Below are positions 8,222 to 18,141 of a DNA stretch of 64,000 nt, one piece after another. Source of the stretch: Paraburkholderia caballeronis. Lineage in GTDB: Bacteria; Pseudomonadota; Gammaproteobacteria; Burkholderiales; Burkholderiaceae. The stretch is from contig NZ_FNSR01000001.1 in assembly GCF_900104845.1 (NCBI RefSeq), positions 3,162,001 to 3,226,000 on the forward strand. Reading direction: 5' to 3'. How positions within the stretch are numbered: position 1 is the stretch's first letter; each line of letters starts with the position of its first letter. Both the position numbers and the translations under genes were made by a program. Under the pieces are notes generated by a model. The model was not told the origin of the DNA and did no database searches. It saw only the letters and a program-made list of their open reading frames with translations.

Positions 8222-9130
8222 TCAGCCCCCTGCGCCGACCGTCTGCGCGCCGTTGCGGCCCGCGCGGCGATACGCCCAGACCAGCATCAGCACGCCGGCG
8301 ACGATCATCGGCAGCGACAGCCACTGCCCCATCGACAGGCCGAGCGCGAGCAGGCCGAGGAAGTCGTCCGGCTCGCGCGCGAACTCGACGGTGAAGCGCG
8401 CGAGTCCATAGCCGATCAGGAACACCGCGGACACCGCGCCGACCGGCCGCGGCTTGCGCGAGAACAGGATCAGCACGAGAAACAGCACGATCCCTTCGAG
8501 CGCGATTTCATAGAGCTGCGAAGGATGGCGCGGCAGCATGTGGTACTGCGCGAAAACGTCCGCGAGATGCCATTGCGCGGCCTGCTGCGGATGCGCGGCG
8601 AGCCACGCGCCGTCCTCGTTCGACGCGCCCGGAAACAGCATCGCCCACGGCGCGGACGGATCGGTCACGCGGCCCCACAACTCGCCGTTGATGAAGTTGC
8701 CGAGGCGCCCGGCCGCGAGCCCGGTCGGCACCATCGGCGCGATGAAGTCGGTCACCTGCAGCCAGGTGCGGCCGCGCTGCCACGCGAACAGCACCATCGC
8801 GAACGTCACGCCGAGGAAGCCGCCGTGGAACGACATCCCGCCTTCCCACACCTTGAAGATGTCGAGCGGATGCGCGAAGTACCAGCTCGCCTTGTAGAAC
8901 AGCACGTAGCCGAGCCGGCCGCCGAGGATCGTGCCGAGCACGCCGTAGAACAGGATGTCGTCGATGTCCTTCGCGGTCCAGCCCTGCGCGGCGACGTGCG
9001 GCAGGCGCAGCCTCAGCCGTCCGATGACGATCGCGAGAACGAAGCCGACGAGATACATCAGGCCGTACCAGCGCACGGCGAGCGGCCCCAGGTGAATGGC
9101 TACGGGGTCGAAATTCGGGTGAATGAGCAT
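8222..9130 (-). CDS. lgt: Phosphatidylglycerol--prolipoprotein diacylglyceryl transferase
   Basis: Lgt moves diacylglycerol from phosphatidylglycerol to the lipobox Cys of prolipoproteins in the inner membrane, the first step of lipoprotein maturation. The 302-residue product has about seven membrane segments, the FHGG motif (101-104) with the essential His, and the Lgt signature [17 protein letters not shown] (137-153) with essential Arg142. Length and start ([20 protein letters not shown]) match the family. It is monocistronic here, convergent with the SIMPL gene. Confidence 0.96.
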   Translation of the reverse strand: MLIHPNFDPVAIHLGPLAVRWYGLMYLVGFVLAIVIGRLRLRLPHVAAQGWTAKDIDDILFYGVLGTILGGRLGYVLFYKASWYFAHPLDIFKVWEGGMSFHGGFLGVTFAMVLFAWQRGRTWLQVTDFIAPMVPTGLAAGRLGNFINGELWGRVTDPSAPWAMLFPGASNEDGAWLAAHPQQAAQWHLADVFAQYHMLPRHPSQLYEIALEGIVLFLVLILFSRKPRPVGAVSAVFLIGYGLARFTVEFAREPDDFLGLLALGLSMGQWLSLPMIVAGVLMLVWAYRRAGRNGAQTVGAGG

Positions 9131-9291
9131 CGTGAAGTCAGTTGACGTGTTGTTATCGGCGGGGGTCGGCGATTATCGGTGAAGGGGGCGTAAGGGTTCG
9201 GAAAGACGCGCCTGCGCGTCGCGAGCGTTGGACGGGCTGCGTCGCGCGAGGTTCGCGGGCCGCGATATGAACGCAAACCCGAACGCGGCGC

Positions 9292-10278
9292 TCATCGCCC
9301 GCCCGGATTCGGGTTCGCCGCTGCATCGCCCTTCACCGCGCCGGCCTTCGCCGCATGGGCGCGCACGATCTCGATGAAACCCGCGAGCACCGGGCTCACT
9401 TCGCCGGTGCGCCACACGAGGCCCGTCTCGATCGTCGTCGCGCGCTGCGCGAGCGGCCGGTAGACGACGCCGGTGCGCCGCAGGTTACGCAGCGATTGCG
9501 GCACCAGTGCGACACCCATCCCGGCGGACACGAGGCTCACGATCGTCTGCATCTGGATCGCCTCCTGGCCGACGCGCGGCGCAAGCCCGGCCGCGCCGTA
9601 GCAATCCATAATGATGTCATAAAAGCCTGGCGCCAGACGTCTTGGGAAAACGACGAGCGGCGCATCCGCGAGATCGCCGAGACTGACCGGCACGTCGGAC
9701 CAGTCGAGATCGGCCGCCGCGCCCGCGCGCGCGGCCAGTTCGGCCGGCATCGCGATCACCAGCGGCTCGCGCGCGACCGGCAGATACGATAGCTGCGCCG
9801 CGTGGCGCGGCGGCAGCGGCGCGATCACGAGGCCCGCGTCGATGCGGCCCGCGACCAGTTCCTCGATCTGCACGTCGCTCGTCGCCTCCGCGAGTTGCAG
9901 CCGCACGCGCGGATGGCGCGCGCCGAAGTCGCGCAGCAGGAGCGGCAGCAGCCCGTAGTCGGCGGTCGACACGAACGCGAGCGACAGCACGCCCGCCTCG
10001 CCGCGCGCGAGGCTCTGCGCAAGCGGCCGCAGCGCCTCGGCGGCCGCGAGCAGCCGGCGCACCTCGGGCAGCAGGTCCGCGCCGACCGGCGTCAGCTCGA
10101 CCGAGCGCCGCGTGCGCGCGAACAGCTCGACGCCGAGCGTATCCTCCAGCGCGCGGATCGCCTGCGACAGCGGCGGCTGCGTCATCGACAGCCGCGCCGC
10201 CGCGCGGCCGAAATGCTGCTCCTCGGCGACCGCGACGAAGTAGCGTAGCTGGCGCAGATCGGGAACCGTCGAATTCAT
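9292..10278 (-). CDS. LysR-family transcriptional regulator divergent from ilvD
   Basis: A 328-residue LysR regulator: N-terminal winged helix (about 5-64, with HFGRAAARLSMTQPPLSQAI as the recognition region) and a two-lobed effector domain (about 93-300) ending QSLRNLRRTGVVYRPL. The start MNSTVPDLRQLRYF was preferred over an upstream codon that would add an unusual 23 residues. It is divergent from ilvD across about 146 bp, but the effector and targets cannot be read from sequence. Control of ilvD or branched-chain amino acid synthesis is a guess from position only. Confidence 0.87.
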   Translation of the reverse strand: MNSTVPDLRQLRYFVAVAEEQHFGRAAARLSMTQPPLSQAIRALEDTLGVELFARTRRSVELTPVGADLLPEVRRLLAAAEALRPLAQSLARGEAGVLSLAFVSTADYGLLPLLLRDFGARHPRVRLQLAEATSDVQIEELVAGRIDAGLVIAPLPPRHAAQLSYLPVAREPLVIAMPAELAARAGAAADLDWSDVPVSLGDLADAPLVVFPRRLAPGFYDIIMDCYGAAGLAPRVGQEAIQMQTIVSLVSAGMGVALVPQSLRNLRRTGVVYRPLAQRATTIETGLVWRTGEVSPVLAGFIEIVRAHAAKAGAVKGDAAANPNPGGR

Positions 10279-10424
10279 CGTCTGATATGTTTTCCGACCC
10301 AATAGAGCCAGAATAATATATTGGACATTCGGCTCGCGAAACTGCATTCTTCACGCGACGTGCCGGCAGTCCCCCCGATACGCATCAAGCCGGTATCAGA
10401 GACAAAGACCAATGGAGCCCCCCA

Positions 10425-12098
10425 ATGTCGTACAACCGTCGTTCGAAAAACATCACGCAAGGCGTCGCGCGTTCGCCGAACCGTTCGATGTATTACGCGC
10501 TCGGCTATCAGAAGAGCGATTTCGACAAGCCGATGATCGGCGTCGCCAACGGCCATTCGACCATCACGCCGTGCAACGCGGGCCTGCAACGCCTGACCGA
10601 CGCGGCCGTCGAGGCGATCAAGGCCTCCGACGCGAACCCGCAGACCTTCGGCACGCCGACGATCTCGGACGGCATGTCGATGGGCACCGAGGGCATGAAG
10701 TATTCGCTCGTGTCGCGCGAAGTGATCGCCGACTGCATCGAGACCTGCGTGCAGGGCCAGTGGATGGACGGCGTCGTCGTGATCGGCGGCTGCGACAAGA
10801 ACATGCCGGGCGGCATGATGGCCATCGCGCGCGCGAACGTGCCGGCCGTGTATGTGTACGGCGGCACCATCAAGCCGGGCAACTGGAAGGGCAAGGACCT
10901 GACGATCGTGTCGTCGTTCGAGGCCGTCGGCGAATTCACCGCGGGCCGCCTGTCGCAGGAAGATTTCGAAGGGGTCGAAAAGAACGCGTGCCCGACCACG
11001 GGTTCGTGCGGCGGCATGTACACCGCGAACACGATGAGTTCGTCGTTCGAGGCGCTCGGCATGTCGCTGCTGTACTCGTCGACGATGGCGAACCCGGACC
11101 AGGAGAAGGTCGACTCGGCGGCCGAGTCGGCGCGCGTGCTGGTCGAGGCGGTGAAAAAGGATCTGAAGCCGCGCGACATCATCACGAAGAAGTCGATCGA
11201 GAACGCGGTGTCGCTGATCATGGCGACCGGCGGCTCGACGAACGCGGTGCTGCACTACCTGGCGATCGCGCACGCGGCCGAAGTGGACTGGACGATCGAG
11301 GACTTCGAGCGTATCCGCAAGCGCGTGCCGGTGATCTGCGACCTGAAGCCGTCGGGCCAGTTCGTCGCGACCGACCTGCATCGCGCGGGCGGCATTCCGC
11401 AGGTGCTGAAGATCCTGCTCGACGCGGGCCTGCTGCACGGCGACTGCATGACGGTCACCGGCAAGACGATCGCCGAGGAACTGAAGGACGTGCCGTCGGC
11501 GCCGCGCGCGGACCAGAAGGTGATTTTCCCGATCGACCAGGCGCTGTACAGCGAAGGCCACCTCGCGATCCTGAAGGGCAACCTCGCGACGGAAGGCGCG
11601 GTCGCGAAGATCACCGGCCTGAAGAACCCGGTCATCACCGGCCCGGCGCGCGTGTTCGAAGATGAGCAGAGCGCGATGGAAGCGATCCTCGCGGACAAGA
11701 TCAAGGCAGGCGACGTCGTCGTGCTGCGTTACCTCGGACCGAAGGGCGGCCCGGGTATGCCGGAGATGCTCGCGCCGACGTCGGCGATCATCGGCAAGGG
11801 GCTCGGCGAATCGGTGGGCCTCATCACCGACGGCCGCTTCTCGGGCGGCACGTGGGGGATGGTGGTCGGCCACGTCGCGCCGGAAGCGTTCGCGGGCGGC
11901 ACGATCGCGCTCGTGCACGAAGGCGATTCGATCACGATCGACGCGCACAAGCTGCTGCTGCAACTGAACGTCGACGACGCCGAACTGGAGCGCCGCCGCG
12001 CCGCCTGGAAGCAGCCGGCCCCGCGTTACACGCGCGGCGTGCTCGCGAAGTATGCGGCGCTCGCGCTGCCGGCGAACCGCGGCGCAGTGACCGGCTGA
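10425..12098 (+). CDS. ilvD: Dihydroxy-acid dehydratase
   Basis: IlvD converts 2,3-dihydroxy-isovalerate and -methylvalerate to the 2-oxo acids in valine and isoleucine synthesis. The 557-residue product has Cys50, Cys123 ([10 protein letters not shown]) and Cys195 ([15 protein letters not shown]), the three ligands of the [2Fe-2S] subclass. Lys125 is the usual carbamylated Mg ligand. C-terminal motifs [13 protein letters not shown] and [11 protein letters not shown] are present. Length fits the shorter [2Fe-2S] group rather than the longer E. coli-type [4Fe-4S] enzyme of about 616 residues. It ends at a strong intrinsic terminator. Confidence 0.96.
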   Translation: MSYNRRSKNITQGVARSPNRSMYYALGYQKSDFDKPMIGVANGHSTITPCNAGLQRLTDAAVEAIKASDANPQTFGTPTISDGMSMGTEGMKYSLVSREVIADCIETCVQGQWMDGVVVIGGCDKNMPGGMMAIARANVPAVYVYGGTIKPGNWKGKDLTIVSSFEAVGEFTAGRLSQEDFEGVEKNACPTTGSCGGMYTANTMSSSFEALGMSLLYSSTMANPDQEKVDSAAESARVLVEAVKKDLKPRDIITKKSIENAVSLIMATGGSTNAVLHYLAIAHAAEVDWTIEDFERIRKRVPVICDLKPSGQFVATDLHRAGGIPQVLKILLDAGLLHGDCMTVTGKTIAEELKDVPSAPRADQKVIFPIDQALYSEGHLAILKGNLATEGAVAKITGLKNPVITGPARVFEDEQSAMEAILADKIKAGDVVVLRYLGPKGGPGMPEMLAPTSAIIGKGLGESVGLITDGRFSGGTWGMVVGHVAPEAFAGGTIALVHEGDSITIDAHKLLLQLNVDDAELERRRAAWKQPAPRYTRGVLAKYAALALPANRGAVTG

Positions 12099-12201
12099 TG
12101 CGTGGATGACGGCCGCCTGGCCGCGTGGGCCAGTCCGTTCGATTCGCGACGTGATGCGATTCGATGCGGACGACCGCGGCGGTCCGGCGCGGTCAAGTGA
12201 C

Positions 12202-12240
12202 AAAGGGCGCGCGGCCAGGCCGCGCGCCCTTTGCTTTTAT
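12202..12240 (+). terminator. Intrinsic terminator downstream of ilvD
   Basis: AAAGGGCGCGCGGCC and its complement form a 15-bp GC-rich stem with almost no loop, followed by GCTTTTAT. The T tract runs directly into a TATAAT. Confidence 0.9.
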
Positions 12241-12243
12241 AAT
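12238..12243 (+). promoter_or_regulatory. Candidate -10 element for the cytochrome c gene
   Basis: TATAAT overlaps the T tract of the ilvD terminator, 42 nt before the cytochrome c ATG. The region 17 nt upstream is inside the terminator stem and offers no -35 match. Confidence 0.35.
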
Positions 12244-12285
12244 GCGACCACACAACAGCCGGTGACCACGCCGGTGGAGACCAGC

Positions 12286-12633
12286 ATGAATCTCGGGTCG
12301 CACGCGAAAACGACAATAGCGACGTTGGCCGCCGCCTTCGCGCTCGGCGGCGCCGGCGCGGCCGCCGCGCAGTCATCGGGGCCGCAGGGCCTCGCGCTCG
12401 CACAGCAGCAGAACTGCATGAGTTGCCACTCGGTGAGCCGCACGTTCATGGGACCGGCGCTGCGCGACGTCGCCGCGAAATATGCGGCGCGGCCCGATGC
12501 GCAGAGTTATCTCGCGCGCAAGATCACGGACGGCAGCAGCGGCGTCTGGGGACCGGTGCAGATGCCCGCGAACACGCAGTTGAGCGGCGCGCAGGCCGCC
12601 GCGCTCGCAAGCTGGGTTCTTTCGTTGAAGTGA
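12286..12633 (+). CDS. Small periplasmic class I c-type cytochrome
   Basis: A 115-residue secreted monohaem cytochrome. It has a signal peptide (about 1-28), the haem-binding motif CMSCH (44-48) and a likely axial Met93 in VQMPANTQLS. The fold length after cleavage (about 87 residues) matches cytochrome c551/c5-type electron carriers. GGAGACC precedes the ATG. The partner oxidase or reductase is unknown; no respiratory complex is nearby. Confidence 0.9.
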   Translation: MNLGSHAKTTIATLAAAFALGGAGAAAAQSSGPQGLALAQQQNCMSCHSVSRTFMGPALRDVAAKYAARPDAQSYLARKITDGSSGVWGPVQMPANTQLSGAQAAALASWVLSLK

Positions 12634-12692
12634 AGGACGTGATGCGTGTGCTGCGTTGTCAGGTGTGTCGCGCGACGCGGCAGCGCCCGGCG

Positions 12693-13115
12693 CTATACGC
12701 CAGTGGACGGCGGACGGCCCGCGCGCGACGCCGCTTCGTCGCGCATCGCATCGCGCACCCAGCCGGCCAGTTCGGTTTCGAGCGCGAGGCCGACTTCACG
12801 CGTGATCTGGCCGACCAGCCAGTCCGAATGTTCGTTCAACGCCGCGCGGCAGCGCGACTCGACCACCGACCGCCCGTCGCCCGCGAGCCACGTCAGGCAG
12901 CGGCCGCGCAGCCGCTCGACGAGCGCATCGGCTTCGTACTCGCCGGCGCCGGAGTCCATGAACGCGGCCGTCGCCGCGACGGCCGGCTGTTCCGCGACCG
13001 ACAGCGCCAGCGGCGGCGCGCTGCGCGCGCGCGCCGGATCGCCCGACACGAGGATGTCGGTCAGCAGCGGAATCGAAGGGTCGTACATGTCGTGAGGTTC
13101 CTGCGCGTCGGACAC
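12693..13115 (-). CDS. Conserved hypothetical protein downstream of holC
   Basis: A 140-residue acidic protein with no signal peptide or membrane segment. It begins MSDAQEPHDMYDPSIPLLTD, has an Ala-rich middle, and ends in an amphipathic region (SDWLVGQITREVGLALETEL). It resembles the DUF2486-type proteins found after holC in Burkholderia, but that family assignment is from memory of the neighbourhood and has no catalytic motif behind it. It is the last gene of an apparent pepA-holC unit. Function is unknown. Confidence 0.65.
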   Translation of the reverse strand: MSDAQEPHDMYDPSIPLLTDILVSGDPARARSAPPLALSVAEQPAVAATAAFMDSGAGEYEADALVERLRGRCLTWLAGDGRSVVESRCRAALNEHSDWLVGQITREVGLALETELAGWVRDAMRDEAASRAGRPPSTGV

Positions 13116-13212
13116 GGTCAGCCTCCGTCAATCGAATCATCCCGGCCCGTCGGCCGCGCGCCGCCGCCCCGCACCCATCCGCGATCTGACGGACGGCATG
13201 CGCGGCCGGCGC

Positions 13213-13629
13213 TCACGCGCCCTGCCGGTAGTTGTTGAGCGTATACCCGCGATCGCGGTAGAACCGGTAGCGGTCGCGGCCCGCGGCGAGTTCTTCCGGC
13301 GCGTTGCCGACCACTTCGAGCAGCCGCTCGAAGCGCGCGAACTGCTGCGGCACCGCCGCGCCGAGATTCAGCAGCACGCCATGATGCGGCGCGCGTTCGA
13401 GGTCCGCCGCCAGCACGACCGGCGTCTGCGCGGCGTTCGTGTTTTCGGCCATGCAGTGCGGCACGAAGTCGAGCGGCGAGAACGTCCACAGCATCTCGTC
13501 GAACGCGCGCAGCCGCTGCGGCTCCGCGAGCACCACCGCCTGCGTGCCCGCCTGATAGGCCTTGCGCACGAGCCGGCACGCATACAGCAGCGAATCGCCG
13601 ACGTTCGTATGGAAGTCGATCCGCGTCAT
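13213..13629 (-). CDS. holC: DNA polymerase III subunit chi
   Basis: A 138-residue HolC. Chi links the clamp loader to single-stranded DNA-binding protein at the replication fork through the psi subunit. Family features are the opening MTRIDFHTNVGDSLLYACRL, the AFDEMLWTFSPLDFVPHC segment (about 43-60) and NAAQTPVVLAADLE. It lies just downstream of pepA, the same order as in many proteobacteria, and is probably co-transcribed with it. Confidence 0.92.
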   Translation of the reverse strand: MTRIDFHTNVGDSLLYACRLVRKAYQAGTQAVVLAEPQRLRAFDEMLWTFSPLDFVPHCMAENTNAAQTPVVLAADLERAPHHGVLLNLGAAVPQQFARFERLLEVVGNAPEELAAGRDRYRFYRDRGYTLNNYRQGA

Positions 13630-13666
13630 TGCGTGCGGCTCCGTGCGCGACCGGAAACGCGTCCGG

Positions 13667-15178
13667 TCATTGGCCCGCGCGGTCGATCAGGAACTGCGTG
13701 AGGAGCGGCACCGGACGGCCCGTTGCGCCCTTCGCCGCGCCGCTCTTCCATGCGGTGCCCGCGATGTCGAGGTGCGCCCACGGATACGCGTCGGTGAAGC
13801 GCGACAGGAAACACGCGGCGGTCACGCTGCCGGCCGGACGGCCGCCGATATTCGCGAGGTCCGCGAAGTTCGACTTCAGCTGGTCCTGATACTCGTCGTC
13901 GAGCGGCAGGCGCCACGCCGGGTCGCCCGCCTCGCGCGACGCGTCGAGCAGTTCGCCCGCGAGCGCGTCGTCCTTCGAGAACAGGCCGCTGTTGTGATGG
14001 CCGAGCGCGATGATGCACGCGCCGGTCAGCGTCGCGATGTCGACGACCGCGGCCGGCTTGAAGCGCGCCGCATACGTGAGCGCGTCGCACAGGATCAGGC
14101 GGCCTTCCGCGTCCGTGTTCAGCACCTCGATGGTCAGGCCGGCCATGCTGGTCACGATGTCGCCCGGCTTCGTCGCGTTGCCGGCCGGCATGTTCTCGCA
14201 GGTCGGGATGATGCCGACCACGTTCAGCTTCAGCCCCATCTCGGCGATCGCGCGGATCGTGCCGAGCACCGAGCCCGCGCCGCACATGTCGTACTTCATC
14301 TCGTCCATGCCCTCGCCGGGCTTCAGCGAGATGCCGCCGGTATCGAACGTGATGCCCTTGCCGACCAGCACGACCGGCGCGGCCTTCGCAGCGCCGCCCT
14401 GGTACTGCAGCACGATGAACTGCGGCGGCTCGACCGAACCCTTCGTGACCGCGAGGAATGCGCCCATCTTCAGCGCCTCGATCTGGCGGTCGCCGAGCAC
14501 CTCGACCTTCAGCTTCCAGTCGCGCGCGAGCTTCTTCGCGGTGTTCGCGAGATACGTGGGCGTGCAGACGTTGCCCGGCAGGTTGCCGAGGTCGCGCGTC
14601 AGGTCCATGCCGTTCGCGATCGCCGCGCCCTGCTTCGCGGCGAGTTTCACCGCCTTCTCGTCGCCCGCGTCGACGCTGAACACCACGCGGCGCAGCGCGC
14701 GCGGCGCGGGTTCCGGCTTGCTCTTCATCTGCGTGAAGCGGTAGGTCAGTTCGCGCAGCGCGAGAATCGCCGTGCGTACCGCCCAGTCGGCCGAGCGATC
14801 CTTGATGGGCAGTTGCGCGAGCGCAAAGGTCACCTGTGCGATCTTCGTGCCGAGAATCGCGCGCCATGCGGCCTTCGCCGCGTCGCCGTACGCCTTCTGG
14901 CCGAACGCATCCTGCTTGCCGAGGCCGACGAGCAGCACGCGCGACGCGCCGATGCCCGACACTTCCGGCAGGAACAGCGTGGAGCCCGCCTTGCCGTCCA
15001 TGTCGCCGGCCTTGACGATGCGCGAGATCAGGCCGCCCGTCGCGGCGTCGATCGCGAAAGCCGCGCCCGACAGCGTTTGCGCCTCGAACACGCCGACCAC
15101 GATGCAGTCCGATTTGCCGGTCAGGAACGGGCCTTCCCCGCCTTTGCTCCAATCACAGGCTTTTATGCTAAAGTCCAT
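13667..15178 (-). CDS. pepA: Leucyl aminopeptidase (M17)
   Basis: A 503-residue cytosolic zinc/manganese aminopeptidase that removes N-terminal Leu and other residues. Active-site elements visible are [18 protein letters not shown] (273-290) with metal- and substrate-binding Lys and Asp, MKYDMCGA (294-301), and the M17 signature NTDAEGRL (354-361). GAGGA stands about eight bases before the ATG. In E. coli the homologue also binds DNA; that role cannot be judged here. It is divergent from lptF and followed by holC. Confidence 0.96.
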   Translation of the reverse strand: MDFSIKACDWSKGGEGPFLTGKSDCIVVGVFEAQTLSGAAFAIDAATGGLISRIVKAGDMDGKAGSTLFLPEVSGIGASRVLLVGLGKQDAFGQKAYGDAAKAAWRAILGTKIAQVTFALAQLPIKDRSADWAVRTAILALRELTYRFTQMKSKPEPAPRALRRVVFSVDAGDEKAVKLAAKQGAAIANGMDLTRDLGNLPGNVCTPTYLANTAKKLARDWKLKVEVLGDRQIEALKMGAFLAVTKGSVEPPQFIVLQYQGGAAKAAPVVLVGKGITFDTGGISLKPGEGMDEMKYDMCGAGSVLGTIRAIAEMGLKLNVVGIIPTCENMPAGNATKPGDIVTSMAGLTIEVLNTDAEGRLILCDALTYAARFKPAAVVDIATLTGACIIALGHHNSGLFSKDDALAGELLDASREAGDPAWRLPLDDEYQDQLKSNFADLANIGGRPAGSVTAACFLSRFTDAYPWAHLDIAGTAWKSGAAKGATGRPVPLLTQFLIDRAGQ

Positions 15179-15337
15179 CGCGCTTGTCCTCGGATAAAAT
15201 CAGGGCTTAGGATGAAAGCCGCAATTATCCGCTATTTTTCCCGCGGTGGCTCCCCGGCAATCGTGCGACGGGCGCGGCACCCGATGCGCGCCGCGCGAAC
15301 CGCGACGACGGCAGCCGCCCGCCCAGCCCATCCATAA

Positions 15338-16438
15338 ATGATCTTCGAACGCTCCCTGCAGCGCGAACTCGCGTACACGGCCGGCGCCGTGTTCATGGTT
15401 CTGCTCACGATCATGCTGACGACGATGATGATCCGCATCGTCGGCTTCGCTGCGTCCGGCCAGATCGACCCGCGCGACGTGCTGGTCCTGATCGGCCTGA
15501 CCGTGATCGGCTACATGGCCGTGATGCTGATCGTCACCCTGTTCGTGTCGATCCTGTTCGTGCTCACGCGCTGGTACAAGGATTCCGAAATGGTGGTGTG
15601 GCTCGCGTCCGGCGCGAGCCTGACGCGCCTCATCAAGCCGATCGCGATTTTCACGACGCCGATCCTGATCCTCGTCCTCTTTTTCGCATTCATCGGCTGG
15701 CCGTGGTCGAACGCGCAGAGCAAGCTGATCCGCCAGCGTTTCCAGCAGCGCGACGAAGTCTCGCTGCTCGCGCCGGGCCAGTTCCGCGAGTCGCCGACCA
15801 CGCATCGCGTGTTCTTCATCGAGAGCATGTCGCCCGACCAGTCGCGCGTCGAGAACGTGTTCGTGACGAGCACCGAGAACGGCAAGGTCAACGTGATCGT
15901 GTCGAAGACCGGCCACACCGAGACGCGCGACAACGGCGACCGCTTCGTCGTGCTCGAAAACGGCCGCCGCTACGACGGCGAGCCGGGCCATCCGGACTTC
16001 CGCATCATGGAATTCCAGCGCTACGGCGTGAAGATCCAGAGCCAGCCGGTCGTGCCGGTGCAGACCGCGAGCAGCACGTCGACGCCCGGCCTGCTGCGCT
16101 CGCCGACGCCGGACAACCTGGGCGAACTCGCGTGGCGCGCGGGCCTGCCGCTGATCGCGATCAACCTGATGCTGCTCGCGATCCCGCTCGCATACCAGAA
16201 CCCGCGCCGCAGCCGCACGATCAACCTCGTGATGGCGGTGTTGATCTACCTCACGTACTCGAACCTGCTGAACGTCGTGCAGTCGTGGATCGAGCAGGGC
16301 AAGATGTCGTTCGGGCTCGGGCTCGTCGGACTGCACGTCGTCGTGTTCGCGCTTGTCGTGTTCATCTTCTGGCTGCGCGTGCGCAACCGGCCGCTCATTT
16401 CGCGCGCGATGTTTTCCCGCGCGTCGCAACGGAGCTGA
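15338..16438 (+). CDS. lptF: LPS export ABC transporter permease LptF
   Basis: A 366-residue inner-membrane permease with three N-terminal and three C-terminal transmembrane segments flanking a periplasmic beta-jellyroll domain (about 115-250). With LptG and LptB it extracts lipopolysaccharide from the inner membrane. The opening MIFERSLQRELAYTAGAVF and the C-terminal LAWRAGLPLIAINLMLLAIP are typical. It is divergent from pepA and followed after 3 nt by lptG, so the pair is co-transcribed. Confidence 0.94.
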   Translation: MIFERSLQRELAYTAGAVFMVLLTIMLTTMMIRIVGFAASGQIDPRDVLVLIGLTVIGYMAVMLIVTLFVSILFVLTRWYKDSEMVVWLASGASLTRLIKPIAIFTTPILILVLFFAFIGWPWSNAQSKLIRQRFQQRDEVSLLAPGQFRESPTTHRVFFIESMSPDQSRVENVFVTSTENGKVNVIVSKTGHTETRDNGDRFVVLENGRRYDGEPGHPDFRIMEFQRYGVKIQSQPVVPVQTASSTSTPGLLRSPTPDNLGELAWRAGLPLIAINLMLLAIPLAYQNPRRSRTINLVMAVLIYLTYSNLLNVVQSWIEQGKMSFGLGLVGLHVVVFALVVFIFWLRVRNRPLISRAMFSRASQRS

Positions 16439-16441
16439 CGG

Positions 16442-17590
16442 ATGCGGATCTACGAACGATACTTCGCGCGTCAGGTCTATCTGACCTTCATCTTCATCCT
16501 GTTCGCGTTCTCGGGTCTGTTCTTCTTCTTCGACCTGATCAACGAGCTGAATTCGGTCGGGCACGGCAACTACAAGTTCACGTATGCGGTGCTGCGCGTC
16601 GCGCTGCAGACGCCGTCGCGCTTCTACGAAATCATCCCGGTCGCCGCGCTGATCAGCGCGATCTACGTGTTCGCGCAGATGGCCGCGAACTCGGAGTACA
16701 CGATCTTCCGCGTATCCGGCCTCGCAACCGGCCAGGCGCTGCGCTCGCTGCTGAAGATCGGCATTCCGCTCGTGCTCGTCACGTACCTGATCGGCGAGGT
16801 GGTCGGCCCGTACACGGACCAGTTGTCCGAACGCGTGCGGCTCGAAGCGCTCGGCTCGGCGGTCTCGACGAACTTCCAGTCGGGCGTCTGGGTGAAGGAC
16901 ACGCTGAACGCGCGCGCCGACGGCGAGCAGGTCACGCGCTTCGTGAACGTGGGCGAGCTGCAGCCGAATGCGACGATCAGCAACGTGCGGATCTACGAAT
17001 TCGATTCGCAGTTCCGGCTGTCGAACGTGCGGATCGCGAAAAGCGGCGCTTATCAGCCGCCGGGCCACTGGCTGCTGCGCGACGTCACCGAGACGCAACT
17101 GATCGGCGTCGCGCCGCCACAGGGCCAGCCGGTCGATGCGCTGAACCCGGTTTATCGCGCGCAGCAGGTCACGCTGCCCGAATACTCGCTCCGCTCGGAA
17201 CTGACGCCGCAGATCCTGTCGGTGCTGCTCGTGTCGCCGGACCGGATGTCGATGTTCAACCTGTTCCGCTACATCCAGCACCTGACCGAGAACCACCAGG
17301 ACACGCAACGCTACGAGATCGCGTTGTGGCGCAAGCTGCTGTATCCGTTCGCGGTGTTCGTGATGCTGGTGCTGTCGCTGCCGTTCGCGTACCTGCATAC
17401 GCGCGCGGGCGTCGTCGGCGTGAAGGTGTTCGGCGGGATCATGCTCGGGATGAGCTTCCAGCTCGTGAACACGCTGTTCTCGCACATCGGTACACTGAAC
17501 ACGTGGCCCGCGCCGCTCACCGCGGCGACGCCGGGCCTGATCTATCTGGCGCTCGGGCTGATCGGCCTGAAGTGGGTCGACCGGCATTGA
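16442..17590 (+). CDS. lptG: LPS export ABC transporter permease LptG
   Basis: A 382-residue partner of LptF with the same six-helix plus jellyroll layout. It opens MRIYERYFARQVYLTFIFIL and ends with membrane segments including AGVVGVKVFGGIMLGMSFQL. It begins 3 nt after the lptF stop. LptB, LptC and LptA are encoded elsewhere. Confidence 0.95.
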   Translation: MRIYERYFARQVYLTFIFILFAFSGLFFFFDLINELNSVGHGNYKFTYAVLRVALQTPSRFYEIIPVAALISAIYVFAQMAANSEYTIFRVSGLATGQALRSLLKIGIPLVLVTYLIGEVVGPYTDQLSERVRLEALGSAVSTNFQSGVWVKDTLNARADGEQVTRFVNVGELQPNATISNVRIYEFDSQFRLSNVRIAKSGAYQPPGHWLLRDVTETQLIGVAPPQGQPVDALNPVYRAQQVTLPEYSLRSELTPQILSVLLVSPDRMSMFNLFRYIQHLTENHQDTQRYEIALWRKLLYPFAVFVMLVLSLPFAYLHTRAGVVGVKVFGGIMLGMSFQLVNTLFSHIGTLNTWPAPLTAATPGLIYLALGLIGLKWVDRH

Positions 17591-17646
17591 GGCCGCGCGT
17601 GCGCGCGACCGACCCGCGGCGCGCGACGAACGAGGAGACGGCGACG

Positions 17647-18024
17647 ATGGGCGCGCACGGCATGATCCTGTTCGGCCACGGCGCGCGCGACGCGCGCTGG
17701 GCCGAGCCGTTCGAACGGCTCGCCGCGAAGCTCGCCGCCGCGCGCGGCGACAGCGGCCCGGTCGGGCTCGCGTTCCTCGAACTGATGACACCGGATCTGC
17801 CGGCGGCGGTCGCCGCCCAGGTCGCGGCCGGCTGCGACACGATCACGGTGATTCCGGTTTTCTTCGGCCAGGGCGGCCACGTGCGGCGCGATCTTCCACA
17901 GATCGTCGCGCAGTGCGAAACCGCGCATCCGGGCGTGCGGATACGCTGCGCGGGCGCGGTCGGCGAGGACGACGCGGTGCTCGATGCGGTGGTGAGGTAC
18001 TGCCTGGAGACGGGTGCGGCGTGA
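17647..18024 (+). CDS. CbiX/SirB-type sirohydrochlorin chelatase, single-domain
   Basis: A 125-residue class II chelatase of the short CbiX/SirB type. Signature features are GMILFGHGARDARW with the metal-binding His, VGLAFLELMTPDLPAAV, and VIPVFFGQGGHVRRDLP with the second His. It inserts a divalent metal into sirohydrochlorin. Beside cobA and the sulfite reductase operon, the likely product is sirohaem (iron), although short CbiX proteins can also insert cobalt. It follows lptG on the same strand with a GAGGAG ribosome binding site and faces cobA tail to tail. Confidence 0.88.
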   Translation: MGAHGMILFGHGARDARWAEPFERLAAKLAAARGDSGPVGLAFLELMTPDLPAAVAAQVAAGCDTITVIPVFFGQGGHVRRDLPQIVAQCETAHPGVRIRCAGAVGEDDAVLDAVVRYCLETGAA

Positions 18025-18029
18025 TCGAC

Positions 18030-18119
18030 GCGGGCCGTTGCGGCCCGCTTCCGCTGGGCGCTAACGAAGGCTATCGGAGGAGTAACGCTGAATCGGGCAG
18101 CGGCGTCTTCGCGACGCCG
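18030..18119. terminator. Two GC hairpins between the convergent chelatase gene and cobA
   Basis: GCGGGCCG-TTG-CGGCCCGC (18030-18048) and CGGCGTC-TTCGC-GACGCCG (18101-18119). Neither is followed by a real T tract, so they may be weak or processing sites rather than intrinsic terminators. Confidence 0.4.
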
Positions 18120-18141
18120 CCCCGCTCTTGACCGGCCAGGC

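Noticed and set aside
10275..12203. A 642-codon minus frame opposite ilvD
   Set aside because: His/Arg/Asp-rich with no domain; ilvD has all catalytic cysteines.
15200..17791. An 863-codon minus frame opposite lptF-lptG
   Set aside because: Arg/Asp/Gln-rich shadow; lptF and lptG have correct membrane topology and spacing.
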